From Methylococcaceae bacterium (lineage in GTDB: Bacteria > Pseudomonadota > Gammaproteobacteria > Methylococcales > Methylococcaceae), in NCBI GenBank assembly GCA_004299145.1, contig SCQD01000323.1, forward strand, positions 1-41,438: a DNA stretch of 41,438 nucleotides, read 5' to 3'. The notes under the pieces were generated by a model. That model made no database searches and was not told the origin of the DNA. It saw only the letters and a program-made list of their open reading frames with translations. A program made the translations under genes and the position numbers. This document shows, one piece after another, positions 1-8,741 of this stretch (position 1 is the first letter of the stretch; every line of letters begins with the position of its first letter).

Positions 1-121
1 CGTGCATCTCTGCCATGACCTTGGTCAGCGCCGCCGTCAGCGTCGTCTTGCCATGATCCACGTGGCCGATCGTTCCCACGTTGACGTGCGGTTTTTTGCG
101 GTCAAATTTTTCTTTAGCCAT
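1..121 (-). CDS. tuf: Elongation factor Tu, N-terminal fragment (runs off the window)
   Basis: Only the first 40 codons lie in the window; the rest is beyond position 1. The reading starts [20 protein letters not shown] and continues into GHVDHGKT, the GTP-binding P-loop of translational GTPases, followed by [11 protein letters not shown]. This is the invariant N-terminus of EF-Tu, which brings aminoacyl-tRNA to the ribosome. The ATG is at 119-121. The gene lies directly downstream of tRNA-Thr, tRNA-Gly and tRNA-Tyr on the same strand, the usual tRNA-tufB arrangement of Proteobacteria, so it is probably cotranscribed with them. Whether it is tufA or tufB cannot be decided from the protein. 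Confidence 0.95.
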   Translation of the reverse strand, partial: MAKEKFDRKKPHVNVGTIGHVDHGKTTLTAALTKVMAEMH

Positions 122-173
122 CAGACTATCCCCTGTTGTTCAAACGCTAAGCGCACTAAAATAAACACAAAAA

Positions 174-249
<76 letters not shown>

Positions 250-275
250 AAAAAACTATCCTGTAGCCCGCACAA

Positions 276-349
<74 letters not shown>

Positions 350-381
350 GAACATCCAAAACTTCTGGGCAAATTCGAATT

Positions 382-466
382 TGGTGGAGGGGGGTGGATT
401 CGAACCACCGAAGGCAGAGCCGACAGATTTACAGTCTGTTCCCTTTGGCCGCTCGGGAACCCCTCC
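382..466 (-). tRNA. tRNA-Tyr (anticodon GTA)
   Basis: An 85-nt class II tRNA on the minus strand. The 5' end GGAGGGG pairs with the CCCCTCC end, followed by A and an encoded CCA. The anticodon stem-loop ACAGACTGTAAATCTGT gives GTA. The long variable arm CGGCTCTGCCTTCG is typical of tRNA-Tyr. It is the first tRNA of the Tyr-Gly-Thr-tuf cluster. Confidence 0.97.
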
Positions 467-530
467 TAAACGGTTAAGCAGCGTATTTTGCTTTAAAACC
501 AGTCGCATGTCAACTGCTCAACAGTCGATA

Positions 531-1109
531 TCAGACAACCGTCTTTGTATTCAATAAGTTCATTGCACGCTGCTCATCTCCGGTCACCAGACAGGGCAAT
601 ATCGCCATTGATCGATCGATCGCCGCATCAATCACCTGCCGATCATTGAGGCAGGGGCGATCAAGCACATAACCCAACACGAGCGAACGATCGCCGGGAT
701 GACCAATACCCAAACGCAGACGAAGAAACGCCGGGCCAACATGGGAAAAAATATCCCGCAGACCGTTGTGCCCACCGTGTCCGCCGCCTTTTTTCAGCCT
801 GGCAACGCCCGGTGCAAACTCCAATTCATCATGCACGACCATCAAGCCATCCATAGCTATTTTGTAGTACGCCATCACAGCCTGCACAGCCATCCCGCTG
901 CGATTCATGTAAGTCAGCGGCTTCAGCAGATAAATCGTATCTAAACCCACACGCCACTGCGCCAGCTCACCATGCATGGCAGGCTCATGCGCAAAGCGCA
1001 AGCCCTCCCGCTCCGACAGACAGTCCATAAACCAAAACCCGGCATTATGCCGGGTTTTTTCGTATTGCGCCGTCGGATTACCCAACCCAACGATCAATCT
1101 CAACGACAC
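531..1109 (-). CDS. pth: Peptidyl-tRNA hydrolase
   Basis: This 192-aa protein cleaves peptidyl-tRNA released by stalled ribosomes and so recycles tRNA in the cytoplasm. It begins (M)SLRLIVGLGNP. The KTRHNAGF motif carries the catalytic His at residue 22. Further family blocks are LKPLTYMNRSG, VVHDELEFAPG and KGGGHGGHNGLRDI. The length is normal for bacterial Pth. The start codon is GTG (1107-1109), 8 nt after the rplY stop, so translational coupling to rplY is likely. The codons for the conserved RHNAG motif form a strong hairpin followed by T residues (see 1034-1060). Confidence 0.96.
   Translation of the reverse strand: MSLRLIVGLGNPTAQYEKTRHNAGFWFMDCLSEREGLRFAHEPAMHGELAQWRVGLDTIYLLKPLTYMNRSGMAVQAVMAYYKIAMDGLMVVHDELEFAPGVARLKKGGGHGGHNGLRDIFSHVGPAFLRLRLGIGHPGDRSLVLGYVLDRPCLNDRQVIDAAIDRSMAILPCLVTGDEQRAMNLLNTKTVV
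1034..1060. other. Terminator-like hairpin inside pth
   Basis: AAAACCCGGCA (1034-1044) and TGCCGGGTTTT (1048-1058) form a perfect 11-bp stem around a 3-nt loop, with T runs leaving the stem on both strands. It lies over pth codons for KTRHNAGF. The amino acids are forced by Pth function, so the symmetry may be largely a by-product of codon choice. Its shape is nonetheless that of an intrinsic terminator. Confidence 0.3.
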
Positions 1110-1117
1110 GACGCTGG

Positions 1118-1720
1118 TTACTGCGCCGCCTCGGACACCGCACCTGCAGAATGCTGTATCACCACCACCGGATGATCATGCTCAGGACCATGCGTCAAAG
1201 CAAAAATTTGCACGCCGGGCGGCACTTTCAGGTCCGACAAATGCACGATCTGCCCCAGATCCACCATCGCCAAATCCACCTCAATGAAGTCAGGTAATTG
1301 ATGCGGCAGACACGTCACTTCCACATCCACCATACTGTGGGTTACCAAGCCGCCTTTTTTGACGCCTACTGACGTAGCCGCATTCACGAAGTGCAGCGGC
1401 ACGTGCACGCGAACCTTATCAGTGGCGCTAACCCGCTGAAAATCCATGTGCAAAACCATCGGGCGAGCGGAGTGCCGATGCATGGCCTTCAGAATGGCGC
1501 TCTCTTCTTTACCATCCACCTGCAGCGTCAACACGTGCGAATATACAGCGTCATTTTCCAGATTTTTGAGCACCTTGTGATGCTCCAAAACGATATGCGC
1601 AGGGTCCGCATGACCACCGTAAATCACGGCCGGCACCTTACCCAAACGGCGCAACCGGCGAGCATCGCCTTTACCCCGCCCTGAACGCTGCTGCGCTTCA
1701 AATACAAAACTGCTCGACAT
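1118..1720 (-). CDS. rplY: 50S ribosomal protein L25, long (Ctc/TL5) form
   Basis: This 200-aa 5S rRNA-binding ribosomal protein has two parts. The N-terminal L25 domain (about residues 1-95) includes RGKGDARRLRRLGKVPAVIY and the AMHRHSARPMVLHMDF strand. The C-terminal TL5 domain (about 96-190) includes VHVPLHFVN, KKGGLVTH and LPDFIEVDL. The short E. coli L25 lacks the second domain; the long form is the general-stress Ctc type common outside enterics. It sits between prs and pth on the same strand, the standard prs-rplY-pth order. The C-terminal tail (QHSAGAVSEAAQ) is non-conserved. Confidence 0.95.
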   Translation of the reverse strand: MSSSFVFEAQQRSGRGKGDARRLRRLGKVPAVIYGGHADPAHIVLEHHKVLKNLENDAVYSHVLTLQVDGKEESAILKAMHRHSARPMVLHMDFQRVSATDKVRVHVPLHFVNAATSVGVKKGGLVTHSMVDVEVTCLPHQLPDFIEVDLAMVDLGQIVHLSDLKVPPGVQIFALTHGPEHDHPVVVIQHSAGAVSEAAQ

Positions 1721-1773
1721 GGCAATGAATCTCCCGATTGAATTATTTACTCGTACAACCGCCTGGCCGTAAC

Positions 1774-2724
1774 TTAATCTACATACATGGAACTGACGGA
1801 TTCACCCACCGCGATGCGCCGTATAGTTTCCGCCAACATTTCCGCCACGCTGAGCTGGCGAATTTTTGCACAAGCCGCCGCATCCGGTCGCAGCGGAATA
1901 CTATCCGTCACCACCAACTCGTCCAGCATGGAATTTTGAACATTATTCACTGCGGCACCCGACAAAACCGGGTGGGTACAATAAGAAACCACCCTTACCG
2001 CTCCATGCTCCTTCAATGCCTTGGCCGCCTGACACAAAGTGCCTGCCGTATCCACCAAGTCATCGACCAGCACGCAGGTACGCCCCTCCACGTCGCCGAT
2101 GATATTCATCACCTTGGCCTCATTGGGACGCGGCCTGCGTTTATCGATAATTGCCAAATCGGCATCATCCAACCGCTTTGCCAGCGCCCTTGCGCGCACC
2201 ACGCCACCCACATCGGGCGACACCACAATTAAATTCTGATATTGCTGGCGCCAGATATCACCCAGCAAAATAGGTGAAGCATAAACATTATCGACGGGAA
2301 TATCGAAAAATCCCTGAATCTGGTCTGCGTGCAAATCCACCGTCAGCGCACGATCAGCACCCGCACAAGCGATCATATTAGCCACCAGCTTGGCGGTAAT
2401 CGGCACGCGCGATGAGCGGGTTCGCCTGTCCTGCCGCGCATAACCAAAATAGGGGATCACAGCCGTAATGCTGGCCGCCGAGGAGCGGCGCAACGCATCC
2501 GTCATGATGAGCAACTCCATCAAATGCTCATTGGCTGGCGCACAAGTCGGTTGTATGACAAATACTTCGCGCCCACGCACGTTTTCTTCGATTTCAACGA
2601 ACAATTCATCATCGCTGAAACGACCGATGGTCGCCATACCCAGCCGCATATTCAGCTTCTGGACCACTCCTTCGGCCAATGATCGATTGGCGTTGCCGGT
2701 AAACACCATGAACGACGCGTCCAT
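1774..2724 (-). CDS. prs: Ribose-phosphate pyrophosphokinase (PRPP synthetase)
   Basis: It makes PRPP from ribose 5-phosphate and ATP for nucleotide, His and Trp synthesis. Visible blocks are [74 protein letters not shown] and the PRPP-binding loop [14 protein letters not shown] chose the ATG at 2722-2724 (316 aa, starting MDASFMVF) because GGGGGA lies 5 nt upstream and the length then matches the family. An in-frame start 24 nt further upstream would add MIMQLGES. The tRNA-Gln gene ends about 37 nt upstream, so both are probably on one transcript. Confidence 0.95.
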   Translation of the reverse strand: MDASFMVFTGNANRSLAEGVVQKLNMRLGMATIGRFSDDELFVEIEENVRGREVFVIQPTCAPANEHLMELLIMTDALRRSSAASITAVIPYFGYARQDRRTRSSRVPITAKLVANMIACAGADRALTVDLHADQIQGFFDIPVDNVYASPILLGDIWRQQYQNLIVVSPDVGGVVRARALAKRLDDADLAIIDKRRPRPNEAKVMNIIGDVEGRTCVLVDDLVDTAGTLCQAAKALKEHGAVRVVSYCTHPVLSGAAVNNVQNSMLDELVVTDSIPLRPDAAACAKIRQLSVAEMLAETIRRIAVGESVSSMYVD

Positions 2725-2760
2725 CGATTCCCCCAACTGCATAATCATGCCAAAAAAATA

Positions 2761-2835
2761 TGGCTGGGGCGCCAGGATTCGAACCTGGGTATGCGGGGAT
2801 CAAAACCCCGTGCCTTACCGCTTGGCGACGCCCCA
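2761..2835 (-). tRNA. tRNA-Gln (anticodon TTG)
   Basis: A 75-nt cloverleaf on the minus strand. The acceptor stem pairs TGGGGCG with CGCCCCA, followed by G and CCA. The anticodon arm CGGGG-TTTTGAT-CCCCG gives TTG. The T-arm is CCAGGTTCGAATCCTGG. Its position between ispE and prs is the conserved gammaproteobacterial arrangement. Confidence 0.97.
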
Positions 2836-2879
2836 GTAAAACTCATTTCAAAACACCAATTCCGAGCAGCGATGAATGC

Positions 2880-3740
2880 TCAACCGGCTGTTAGACGGTC
2901 CAGCAATGCAGACCGATTCGCGCCGCGCGTCAGCCACAAGCGCCAGCGGCTGCGCAGTGCGTCGGCCGCTGACGCAGCAGCCCGCTCATTATCGAAAGCG
3001 GCAAACACGCACGCCCCCGTACCGGTGAGCTTGGGCAAACCCGAAAACTCGGCTAAATCGCGTAACGCAGCCTTGACCGGCGGGTACAACTCAGTGACCA
3101 CATCCGTGCAGTCGTTTGCCTGCCAAACCGCTGGGAAGTCAGCTATTTTGATGGGATCGCGACTTCGTGTCAAATTCTGTGCCGAAAACACTTTGCCCGT
3201 CGCTACGTGACAGTCCGGCGCCAACACGACAAACCAGGGCTCCGGCAACACCAGGGGCGTTAAAACCTCGCCCACCCCCTCTGCCCAAGCGGCAACACCC
3301 TTGACGAAAACAGGCACGTCCGCACCCAACGTCAGACCTAGCGTTTGCAGGCGCTGCGAATCCAACCCCAACCGCCACAAATGATTGAGCGCCACCAGCG
3401 TGGTGGCCGCGTCGGAACTGCCGCCCCCCAAACCGCCGCCCATGGGCAAGCGTTTATCCACACCGATGGTCACGCCTTGGGCGCAACCGGTTTCACGTTG
3501 CAGCAAACGCGCGGCCCGCACCGTCAAATCCTGTTCCATGGGCACGCCCGGCAATGGGTTGATCAGCACTACCTCGCCATGTTCATGCACCTGAAACGAC
3601 AGCCAGTCGCACAACTCAATAAACTGGAATACCGTCTGCAACAGGTGATAGCCATCCGCACGTCGCCCCACGATACGCAACATCAAATTCAACTTGCCCG
3701 GCGCCGGCCAGGGCGCACCGTTATTGTCGGCAACACTCAT
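2880..3740 (-). CDS. ispE: 4-diphosphocytidyl-2-C-methyl-D-erythritol kinase
   Basis: This GHMP-family kinase phosphorylates CDP-methylerythritol in the MEP isoprenoid pathway. Motifs are PAPGKLNLMLRIVGRRADGY (substrate site), PMGGGLGGGSSDAAT (ATP loop), GADVPVFVKG and LTGTGACVFAAF. I chose the ATG at 3738-3740 (286 aa, starting MSVADNNGAPW), which overlaps the lolB TGA by 3 nt within ATGA. An in-frame extension of 28 codons upstream lies inside lolB and has no family similarity. Order lolB-ispE-tRNA-Gln-prs is as in Pseudomonas and relatives. Confidence 0.95.
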   Translation of the reverse strand: MSVADNNGAPWPAPGKLNLMLRIVGRRADGYHLLQTVFQFIELCDWLSFQVHEHGEVVLINPLPGVPMEQDLTVRAARLLQRETGCAQGVTIGVDKRLPMGGGLGGGSSDAATTLVALNHLWRLGLDSQRLQTLGLTLGADVPVFVKGVAAWAEGVGEVLTPLVLPEPWFVVLAPDCHVATGKVFSAQNLTRSRDPIKIADFPAVWQANDCTDVVTELYPPVKAALRDLAEFSGLPKLTGTGACVFAAFDNERAAASAADALRSRWRLWLTRGANRSALLDRLTAG

Positions 3741-4354
3741 TCGTCGAACCTCCAACGATCCACAATCAGCCTCAAAACCACGCCGCCTTGTCCACGAACC
3801 GTTATCTTGCGCGGCACCACCCACCCCGCTTCCTGCATGAAACCGTCATAGTCCAACGACCAGCCCGCCTGGTCAAAACCAAACAAAGCCGTGGAATTTT
3901 CAGCGGGCGGGCGCGCTGCAAAATCCTGCTGCGGTGCAGGCAAGGCCAATACCCAGTAGCGCAAAGATTCCAGCGGCACGGAGAACCCCAAATGCTCCGA
4001 CATCAATCCCTCTGGGTCGGAAGACTCCAGCAGACCGCCATTGGCAGCCTCGACCGCCATGTAGTCGCCGTTGCGCACAATGCCGACCACGCGCTGCCCC
4101 AACGGCCCACTCAACAACAAGCGATCCTCCTCACCCATGTGCCGCCATTCCAGACCAGCCGTCCAACCATCGTCAGGCGTATGCACCTTGACGCGGCCTT
4201 CCATGGACCAAACCGACAAAGCACGCAGTTTTTCCCGCTCGGCGCCGCCCGGCAAGGTCGCGTCCGGCGGCCACAACCACGCACAAGCGGACAACACACC
4301 CGACAGCCCCAGCACGACCCACAGCCGCAAGGGTGGCTTGACGCCACGCCGCAT
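3737..4354 (-). CDS. lolB: Outer-membrane lipoprotein localization factor LolB
   Basis: LolB takes lipoproteins from the periplasmic carrier LolA and inserts them in the outer membrane; it is itself a lipoprotein. The 205-aa product has a signal peptide (LRLWVVLGLSGV) ending in the lipobox LSAC, with the acylated Cys at residue 24. WSMEGRVKV and LEWRHMGEEDRLLLSGPLGQ are typical of the LolB beta-barrel. The ATG at 4352-4354 shares one base with the TGA of the TPR gene (TGATG). A GTG one codon upstream is also possible. The ispE start is embedded in its stop, so three genes are translationally linked. Confidence 0.92.
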   Translation of the reverse strand: MRRGVKPPLRLWVVLGLSGVLSACAWLWPPDATLPGGAEREKLRALSVWSMEGRVKVHTPDDGWTAGLEWRHMGEEDRLLLSGPLGQRVVGIVRNGDYMAVEAANGGLLESSDPEGLMSEHLGFSVPLESLRYWVLALPAPQQDFAARPPAENSTALFGFDQAGWSLDYDGFMQEAGWVVPRKITVRGQGGVVLRLIVDRWRFDE

Positions 4355-6078
4355 CACTCAAAAACCTCCTTGAACGCCTCCATGACGCGCTTGATATATT
4401 CGTTGCCAGGCGCCAGCCTGGCTGCTTTACGCCATACTGCTTTAGCCTCGCTGCGCTTACCCGAGACCCACAGCACTTCCCCCAGGTGCGCGGCAATTTC
4501 CGCATCCTGATTGCGCTGGTAGGCACGGCGCAAATAGTCGATGGCGGATTCGTGGTTCCCCATGCGGTATTGCAACCAGCCATAGCTGTCCAGAACCGCG
4601 GCCTCTTCCGGCCTTAACGCCAAGGCGCGCGTCAACAGGCTCAAAGCCTCGCTGTAGCGATTGCTCTTATCCGCCAGCGTGTACCCCAGCGCATTCAAGG
4701 CATTGGCATCATTAGGGTCCAACGTGAGCAGTTCAGTCAGGTCCTGCTCCATCACATCCAAACGGTCCAGGTGCTCGGCCACCAGCGCACGGGTATACAG
4801 CAATTCGGGACGCCCCGGCATGGCCTGCAACGCCTCGGTCAACACCTCGAAAGCATTCGCATAGTCATTGTCGCGCGTCAAAACTTCCGCTTCCATCAGA
4901 AAAAAACGCAGCGCCTCTTCGGGAAAACGCTTGCGCAACTGACCCAATTTTTCCAGGGCATCCGCGTCACGTCCCAAAGCAATCAAGGAAGTCACGGCAT
5001 TGACCTGCGCATCCATGGTCAGTGAACCACTATTCACCTGCTCAAACCAGTCCAAAGCCTCTTCATAGTGCTTATGCCGGCTTTCGATCAGCCCCAGGTA
5101 ATAAGCCGCCTGCGTCGACCAGCGCGAGCCTTCCGTCAAGCGCGTCAGCACTTTACGGGCCGCGTCTTCCTGGTGCGATTGCAACAACGCCATGGACAAA
5201 CCGAAAGCGGCATCCTCATGTTCCGGCTCTTTGCGCAAAATCCGGCGAAACTGTTGCTCGGCGGCTTTATGATTGCCTTCACGCACCAACTGCTCGGCCA
5301 ACACCAGCCGCAAATGGCTATTGCCCGGGTCCACTCGCAACGCTTGCTCCAAAATCCCCTTGGCCGCCGCCCAGTCTCCGGCCCGCGCCGCCAATTGAGC
5401 CTGTAGCACACGCGCACGCGCCCAGTCAGGATGCAAACGCAACGCCTTGTCCACCTCGGTACGCGCCAGGGCCACGTCGCCCAACTCCATGGCCAGCAAC
5501 GCATAGGCATAATGCACCTCGGCGCGCAACGGAAAACGCTCCACCAGTTGCGCCATCACCCGCGCCGCATCCTCCTTGGACAAATCCTGGCTGATCATGC
5601 GCACCAGATCGACCAAAGCCGACTCCGCATCGCCGCCCGCTCCCTGCAAAACCTGCCCCAAATGCCCCAGAGCCTCGTCATAACGGCCATTTTTGAGCAA
5701 CAACATCGCCACGATCTTACGCGCCGCCATATTGTCCGGCGCCCGCTCCAGCCACAAGGTCGCGGCTTCCAGCGCTTTATCGGGCTGCTTGGCGTACAAA
5801 GCGATTTGCGTGGCCCTTTCCGCCAAACGCGCATCGGACGAGTCGTGCATCAGCTTCAGATACGATTCCAAAGCCACGTCATACTGGCCTTTCTGCCCCG
5901 CCAACTCCCCTGCCAACAGCAAATACAAAGTCTCGGCGCGCTGCGACGCTTCCTCGGAAATGGCGGCACCGATGCGTTCGTCGACGCGCGCATCGTCCGG
6001 CGGAACCGTCGCGCAAGCTCCCAGCAACAACAACAGGCCGAGCCCGACCAGCCGCAAAAAAACAATATGAATCAACAC
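4354..6078 (-). CDS. TPR-repeat outer-membrane lipoprotein
   Basis: A 574-aa protein with a short signal peptide ending LLGACAT, so Cys22 is probably lipidated and the rest periplasmic. From about residue 45 to the end it is a series of roughly ten tetratricopeptide repeats, for example ARAGDWAAAKGILEQALRVD and LGYTLADKSNRYSEALSLLT. TPRs form superhelical protein-binding scaffolds, so a role in assembling or tethering envelope partners is likely, but the partner is unknown. It always sits before lolB in gammaproteobacteria, and the TGATG junction links it to lolB translation. The start is GTG at 6076-6078; TTG at the next codon is an alternative. Confidence 0.88.
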   Translation of the reverse strand: MLIHIVFLRLVGLGLLLLLGACATVPPDDARVDERIGAAISEEASQRAETLYLLLAGELAGQKGQYDVALESYLKLMHDSSDARLAERATQIALYAKQPDKALEAATLWLERAPDNMAARKIVAMLLLKNGRYDEALGHLGQVLQGAGGDAESALVDLVRMISQDLSKEDAARVMAQLVERFPLRAEVHYAYALLAMELGDVALARTEVDKALRLHPDWARARVLQAQLAARAGDWAAAKGILEQALRVDPGNSHLRLVLAEQLVREGNHKAAEQQFRRILRKEPEHEDAAFGLSMALLQSHQEDAARKVLTRLTEGSRWSTQAAYYLGLIESRHKHYEEALDWFEQVNSGSLTMDAQVNAVTSLIALGRDADALEKLGQLRKRFPEEALRFFLMEAEVLTRDNDYANAFEVLTEALQAMPGRPELLYTRALVAEHLDRLDVMEQDLTELLTLDPNDANALNALGYTLADKSNRYSEALSLLTRALALRPEEAAVLDSYGWLQYRMGNHESAIDYLRRAYQRNQDAEIAAHLGEVLWVSGKRSEAKAVWRKAARLAPGNEYIKRVMEAFKEVFE

Positions 6079-6360
6079 CTAGGCGAATCCAGTGAAAAAG
6101 GGGAAATCGTAACACTATACCGGAATACCGGAGTTACGCCGACAAAACGCCACCCACGTAGCGGCGCGGGCATGACAACGATCATGGCGCGCGCAACGCT
6201 CCTGACAATGAAACGTTACGCGCGCCATGATCGTTGCCCTCACCCCAACCCTCTCCCGGTGGGAGAGGGAGCCCGACGGCCCTTGGACGCGCCGACGGAT
6301 TTGGAGTAGCCTCAGCTTTTCCTTAAAATTATAGCCTGCCTCCCTGGCGCTTCTTGATAA
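6079..6360. other. Divergent intergenic region with inverted repeats
   Basis: This 282-bp gap between the divergent TPR lipoprotein gene and hemA must hold both promoters. It contains a perfect 18-bp inverted repeat (6176-6193 and 6219-6236, 25-bp loop) and a REP-like unit just after it (6238-6272, CCCTCACCCCAACCCTCTCC then GGGAGAGGG). I see no gene and no convincing -35/-10 pair. Confidence 0.6.
6176..6272. repeat. 18-bp inverted repeat plus REP-like palindrome
   Basis: CAACGATCATGGCGCGCG at 6176-6193 recurs inverted at 6219-6236. The adjoining CTCTCCC-GGTG-GGGAGAG hairpin shares its flank (CCCTCACCCCAACC) with the larger element at 24480-24625, so this is a family present at least twice in the window. 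Confidence 0.7.
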
Positions 6361-7620
6361 ATGGCAATACTGACACTCGGCATCAACCACACCACAGCAC
6401 CCGTTGCCATTCGCGAACGACTCACCTTTCCCACCGACCGGCTGAAAGAAGCGTTGCGCGACCTGGTGCGCAAAGTCGACGTAGAAGAAGCCGCCATCCT
6501 GTCGACCTGCAACCGCACGGAACTCTATTGCGGCGCAGAATCCGCCAACTCGCAGCCCCTGATCGACTGGCTGGCATCGCATCACGGCCTGGCCCAGGAA
6601 ACGTTTACGCCCTACCTCTACAGCCACACCGACGGCGATACCATCCGCCACATGTTCCGCGTGGCCTGCGGGCTGGACTCGCTGATCCTCGGCGAAGCGC
6701 AGATTCTCGGCCAGATCAAACAGGCCTACCAATCCGCCAGCGAAGCCGGCACCCTGGGCAAACACCTGGGCAAGCTGTTCCAGTATACCTTTGCCGCCGC
6801 AAAAAAAGTGCGCACCGACACCGCCATCGGCTCCAGCCCGGTCTCGGTGGCATTCGCCGCCGTGCGGCTGGCGCAGCGCATTTTCGACAACCTCGACCAG
6901 CAAACCGCCCTGCTCATCGGCGCCGGCGAAACCATAGAACTCACGGCGCGCCACTTGCACGAGCAAGGCATCGGCGAAATGATCATCGCCAACCGCACCT
7001 ACGACAAAGCCCACGCCCTGGCCGCCCAGTTCAACGGCTTCGCCATCTCGCTGGCGGAACTGCCGCGCCACCTGGCCCGCACCGACATCCTGGTTTCCTC
7101 CACCGCCAGCCAACTACCCATCCTCGGCAAAGGCAGCGTGGAAAGCGCCCTTAAAACGCGCCGCCACAAGCCCATGCTGCTGGTGGACCTGGCCGTGCCG
7201 CGCGACATCGAACCCGAAGTGGAGCAACTGGCCGACGTCTATCTGTACACCATCGACGACCTGCACAACGTCATCGAAGAAGGCTTCAAAAGCCGCCGCG
7301 AAGCCGCCCACCAGGCAGAAGAAATCATCGACTGCGAAGTCGAACACTTCCTCGCCTGGCTGCGCGCCCAAGGCGCCAGCAGCACCATCCGCGACTATCG
7401 CCAACACGCCGAATCCCTGCGCGACGCCAGCCTGGCCAAAGCGCTGCAACGCCTGAAGAACGGCACAGCCCCGGATGAAACCCTGCATTGGCTGGCTTAC
7501 GCCCTCACCAACAAGCTGATCCACACACCCAGCACCCAACTGCGCCAAGCCGGCGAAACCGAGCGTCACGACCTCATCGCCGCCGCCCGCGAATTATTCA
7601 AACTGCAAGGTAATCCCTGA
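6361..7620 (+). CDS. hemA: Glutamyl-tRNA reductase
   Basis: It reduces glutamyl-tRNA(Glu) to glutamate-1-semialdehyde with NADPH, the first committed step of C5-pathway tetrapyrrole (haem, sirohaem, B12) synthesis. The 419-aa protein starts MAILTLGINHTTAPVAIRER. STCNRTELY carries the catalytic nucleophile Cys50. DSLILGEAQILGQIK, the NADPH-binding loop LLIGAGET and FLVSSTAS-like segments follow, then a helical dimerization domain to the C-terminus. Ribosome-binding sequence before the ATG is weak. It is followed 6 nt later by prfA, the conserved hemA-prfA pair. Confidence 0.96.
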   Translation: MAILTLGINHTTAPVAIRERLTFPTDRLKEALRDLVRKVDVEEAAILSTCNRTELYCGAESANSQPLIDWLASHHGLAQETFTPYLYSHTDGDTIRHMFRVACGLDSLILGEAQILGQIKQAYQSASEAGTLGKHLGKLFQYTFAAAKKVRTDTAIGSSPVSVAFAAVRLAQRIFDNLDQQTALLIGAGETIELTARHLHEQGIGEMIIANRTYDKAHALAAQFNGFAISLAELPRHLARTDILVSSTASQLPILGKGSVESALKTRRHKPMLLVDLAVPRDIEPEVEQLADVYLYTIDDLHNVIEEGFKSRREAAHQAEEIIDCEVEHFLAWLRAQGASSTIRDYRQHAESLRDASLAKALQRLKNGTAPDETLHWLAYALTNKLIHTPSTQLRQAGETERHDLIAAARELFKLQGNP

Positions 7621-7626
7621 AATCCC

Positions 7627-8709
7627 GTGAATCCCTCCATCCTGTCAAAACTCGAAAACCTCGCCCAGCGCTTTGAAGAAATCACCGCGCTGATGGCCGA
7701 ACCCAGCGTGCAAAACGACCAGAACCGCTTCCGCGCCCTGGGCAAGGAATACGCGCAGCTGGAACCCATCGTCGCCTGCTTCCGCCAATACAGCGGCATC
7801 CTCGACGACGTGGAATACGCCAAAACCCTGCTGCAAGACGCCGATCCCGAGGTACGCGCCATGGGCAAGGAAGAACTGGAAAACTTTCAGGAACTCCAGG
7901 CACAGCGGGAAGACGAGCTGCAAATTTTATTGCTGCCCAAAGACCCGGACGACGACAAAAACACCTTCCTGGAAATCCGCGCCGGCACCGGCGGCGCCGA
8001 AGCCGCTTTGTTCGCCGCCGATTTATTCCGCATGTACCTGCGCTACGCCGAAAAGCGCGGCTGGAAAACCGAGACCGTCAGCGAAAGCGAAAGCGAACTG
8101 GGCGGCTACAAAGAAGTGGTGGCGCGCGTGGTCGGCACCGACGTATTTTCCCGCCTCAAATTCGAATCCGGCACCCACCGCGTGCAGCGCGTGCCCACCA
8201 CCGAAGCGCAGGGCCGCATCCACACCTCGGCCTGCACCGTCGCGGTGTTGCCGGAAATCGACGAAGTGGAATTCACCATCAACCCGGAAGACTTGCGCGT
8301 CGACACCTTCCGCGCCTCCGGGGCGGGCGGCCAGCACGTCAACCGCACCGAATCCGCCATCCGCCTCACCCACATTCCCACCGGCACCGTGGTGGAATGC
8401 CAGGACGAGCGCTCGCAGCACAAAAACCGCGCCCGCGCCATGTCCCTGCTGCAATCGCGCATCCTCGCCGCCCAGCAGTCCAAGCAGGACGCCGAAATCG
8501 CCGCCACCCGCAAACTGCAAGTCGGCAGCGGCGACCGCTCCGAACGCATCCGCACCTACAACTTCCCGCAGGGCCGCCTCACCGACCACCGCATCAACCT
8601 CACCCTCTACAAGCTGGAAGACATCATGCAAGGCAATCTGGACCAGGTCATCGACCCCTTGATTCAGGAACACCAGGCGGAATTGTTGACGCAGTTGGCG
8701 GGGGAATAG
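7627..8709 (+). CDS. prfA: Peptide chain release factor 1
   Basis: RF1 recognises UAA and UAG and triggers peptide release. The 360-aa protein has the codon-recognition region [14 protein letters not shown] (the P-x-T tripeptide is PTT) and the catalytic [18 protein letters not shown] at 234-236. The start is GTG at 7627, 6 nt after the hemA stop, giving [10 protein letters not shown] as in the family. In most gammaproteobacteria the next gene is prmC, which methylates the GGQ glutamine. Here the next gene is the LplT-WaaP fusion, so prmC must lie elsewhere. Confidence 0.96.
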   Translation: MNPSILSKLENLAQRFEEITALMAEPSVQNDQNRFRALGKEYAQLEPIVACFRQYSGILDDVEYAKTLLQDADPEVRAMGKEELENFQELQAQREDELQILLLPKDPDDDKNTFLEIRAGTGGAEAALFAADLFRMYLRYAEKRGWKTETVSESESELGGYKEVVARVVGTDVFSRLKFESGTHRVQRVPTTEAQGRIHTSACTVAVLPEIDEVEFTINPEDLRVDTFRASGAGGQHVNRTESAIRLTHIPTGTVVECQDERSQHKNRARAMSLLQSRILAAQQSKQDAEIAATRKLQVGSGDRSERIRTYNFPQGRLTDHRINLTLYKLEDIMQGNLDQVIDPLIQEHQAELLTQLAGE

Positions 8710-8741
8710 TCAAAAGCCGCTCCTGCCAAAAGATCTTTCCG

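Noticed and set aside
6115-7113. Open frame of 332 codons antisense to hemA
   Set aside because: It reads through hemA in reverse and through the REP sequence; no family resemblance.
8397-8741. N-terminal extension of the LplT-WaaP gene into prfA
   Set aside because: The extension lies inside prfA in another frame, and LplT proteins start near the ATG at 8742.
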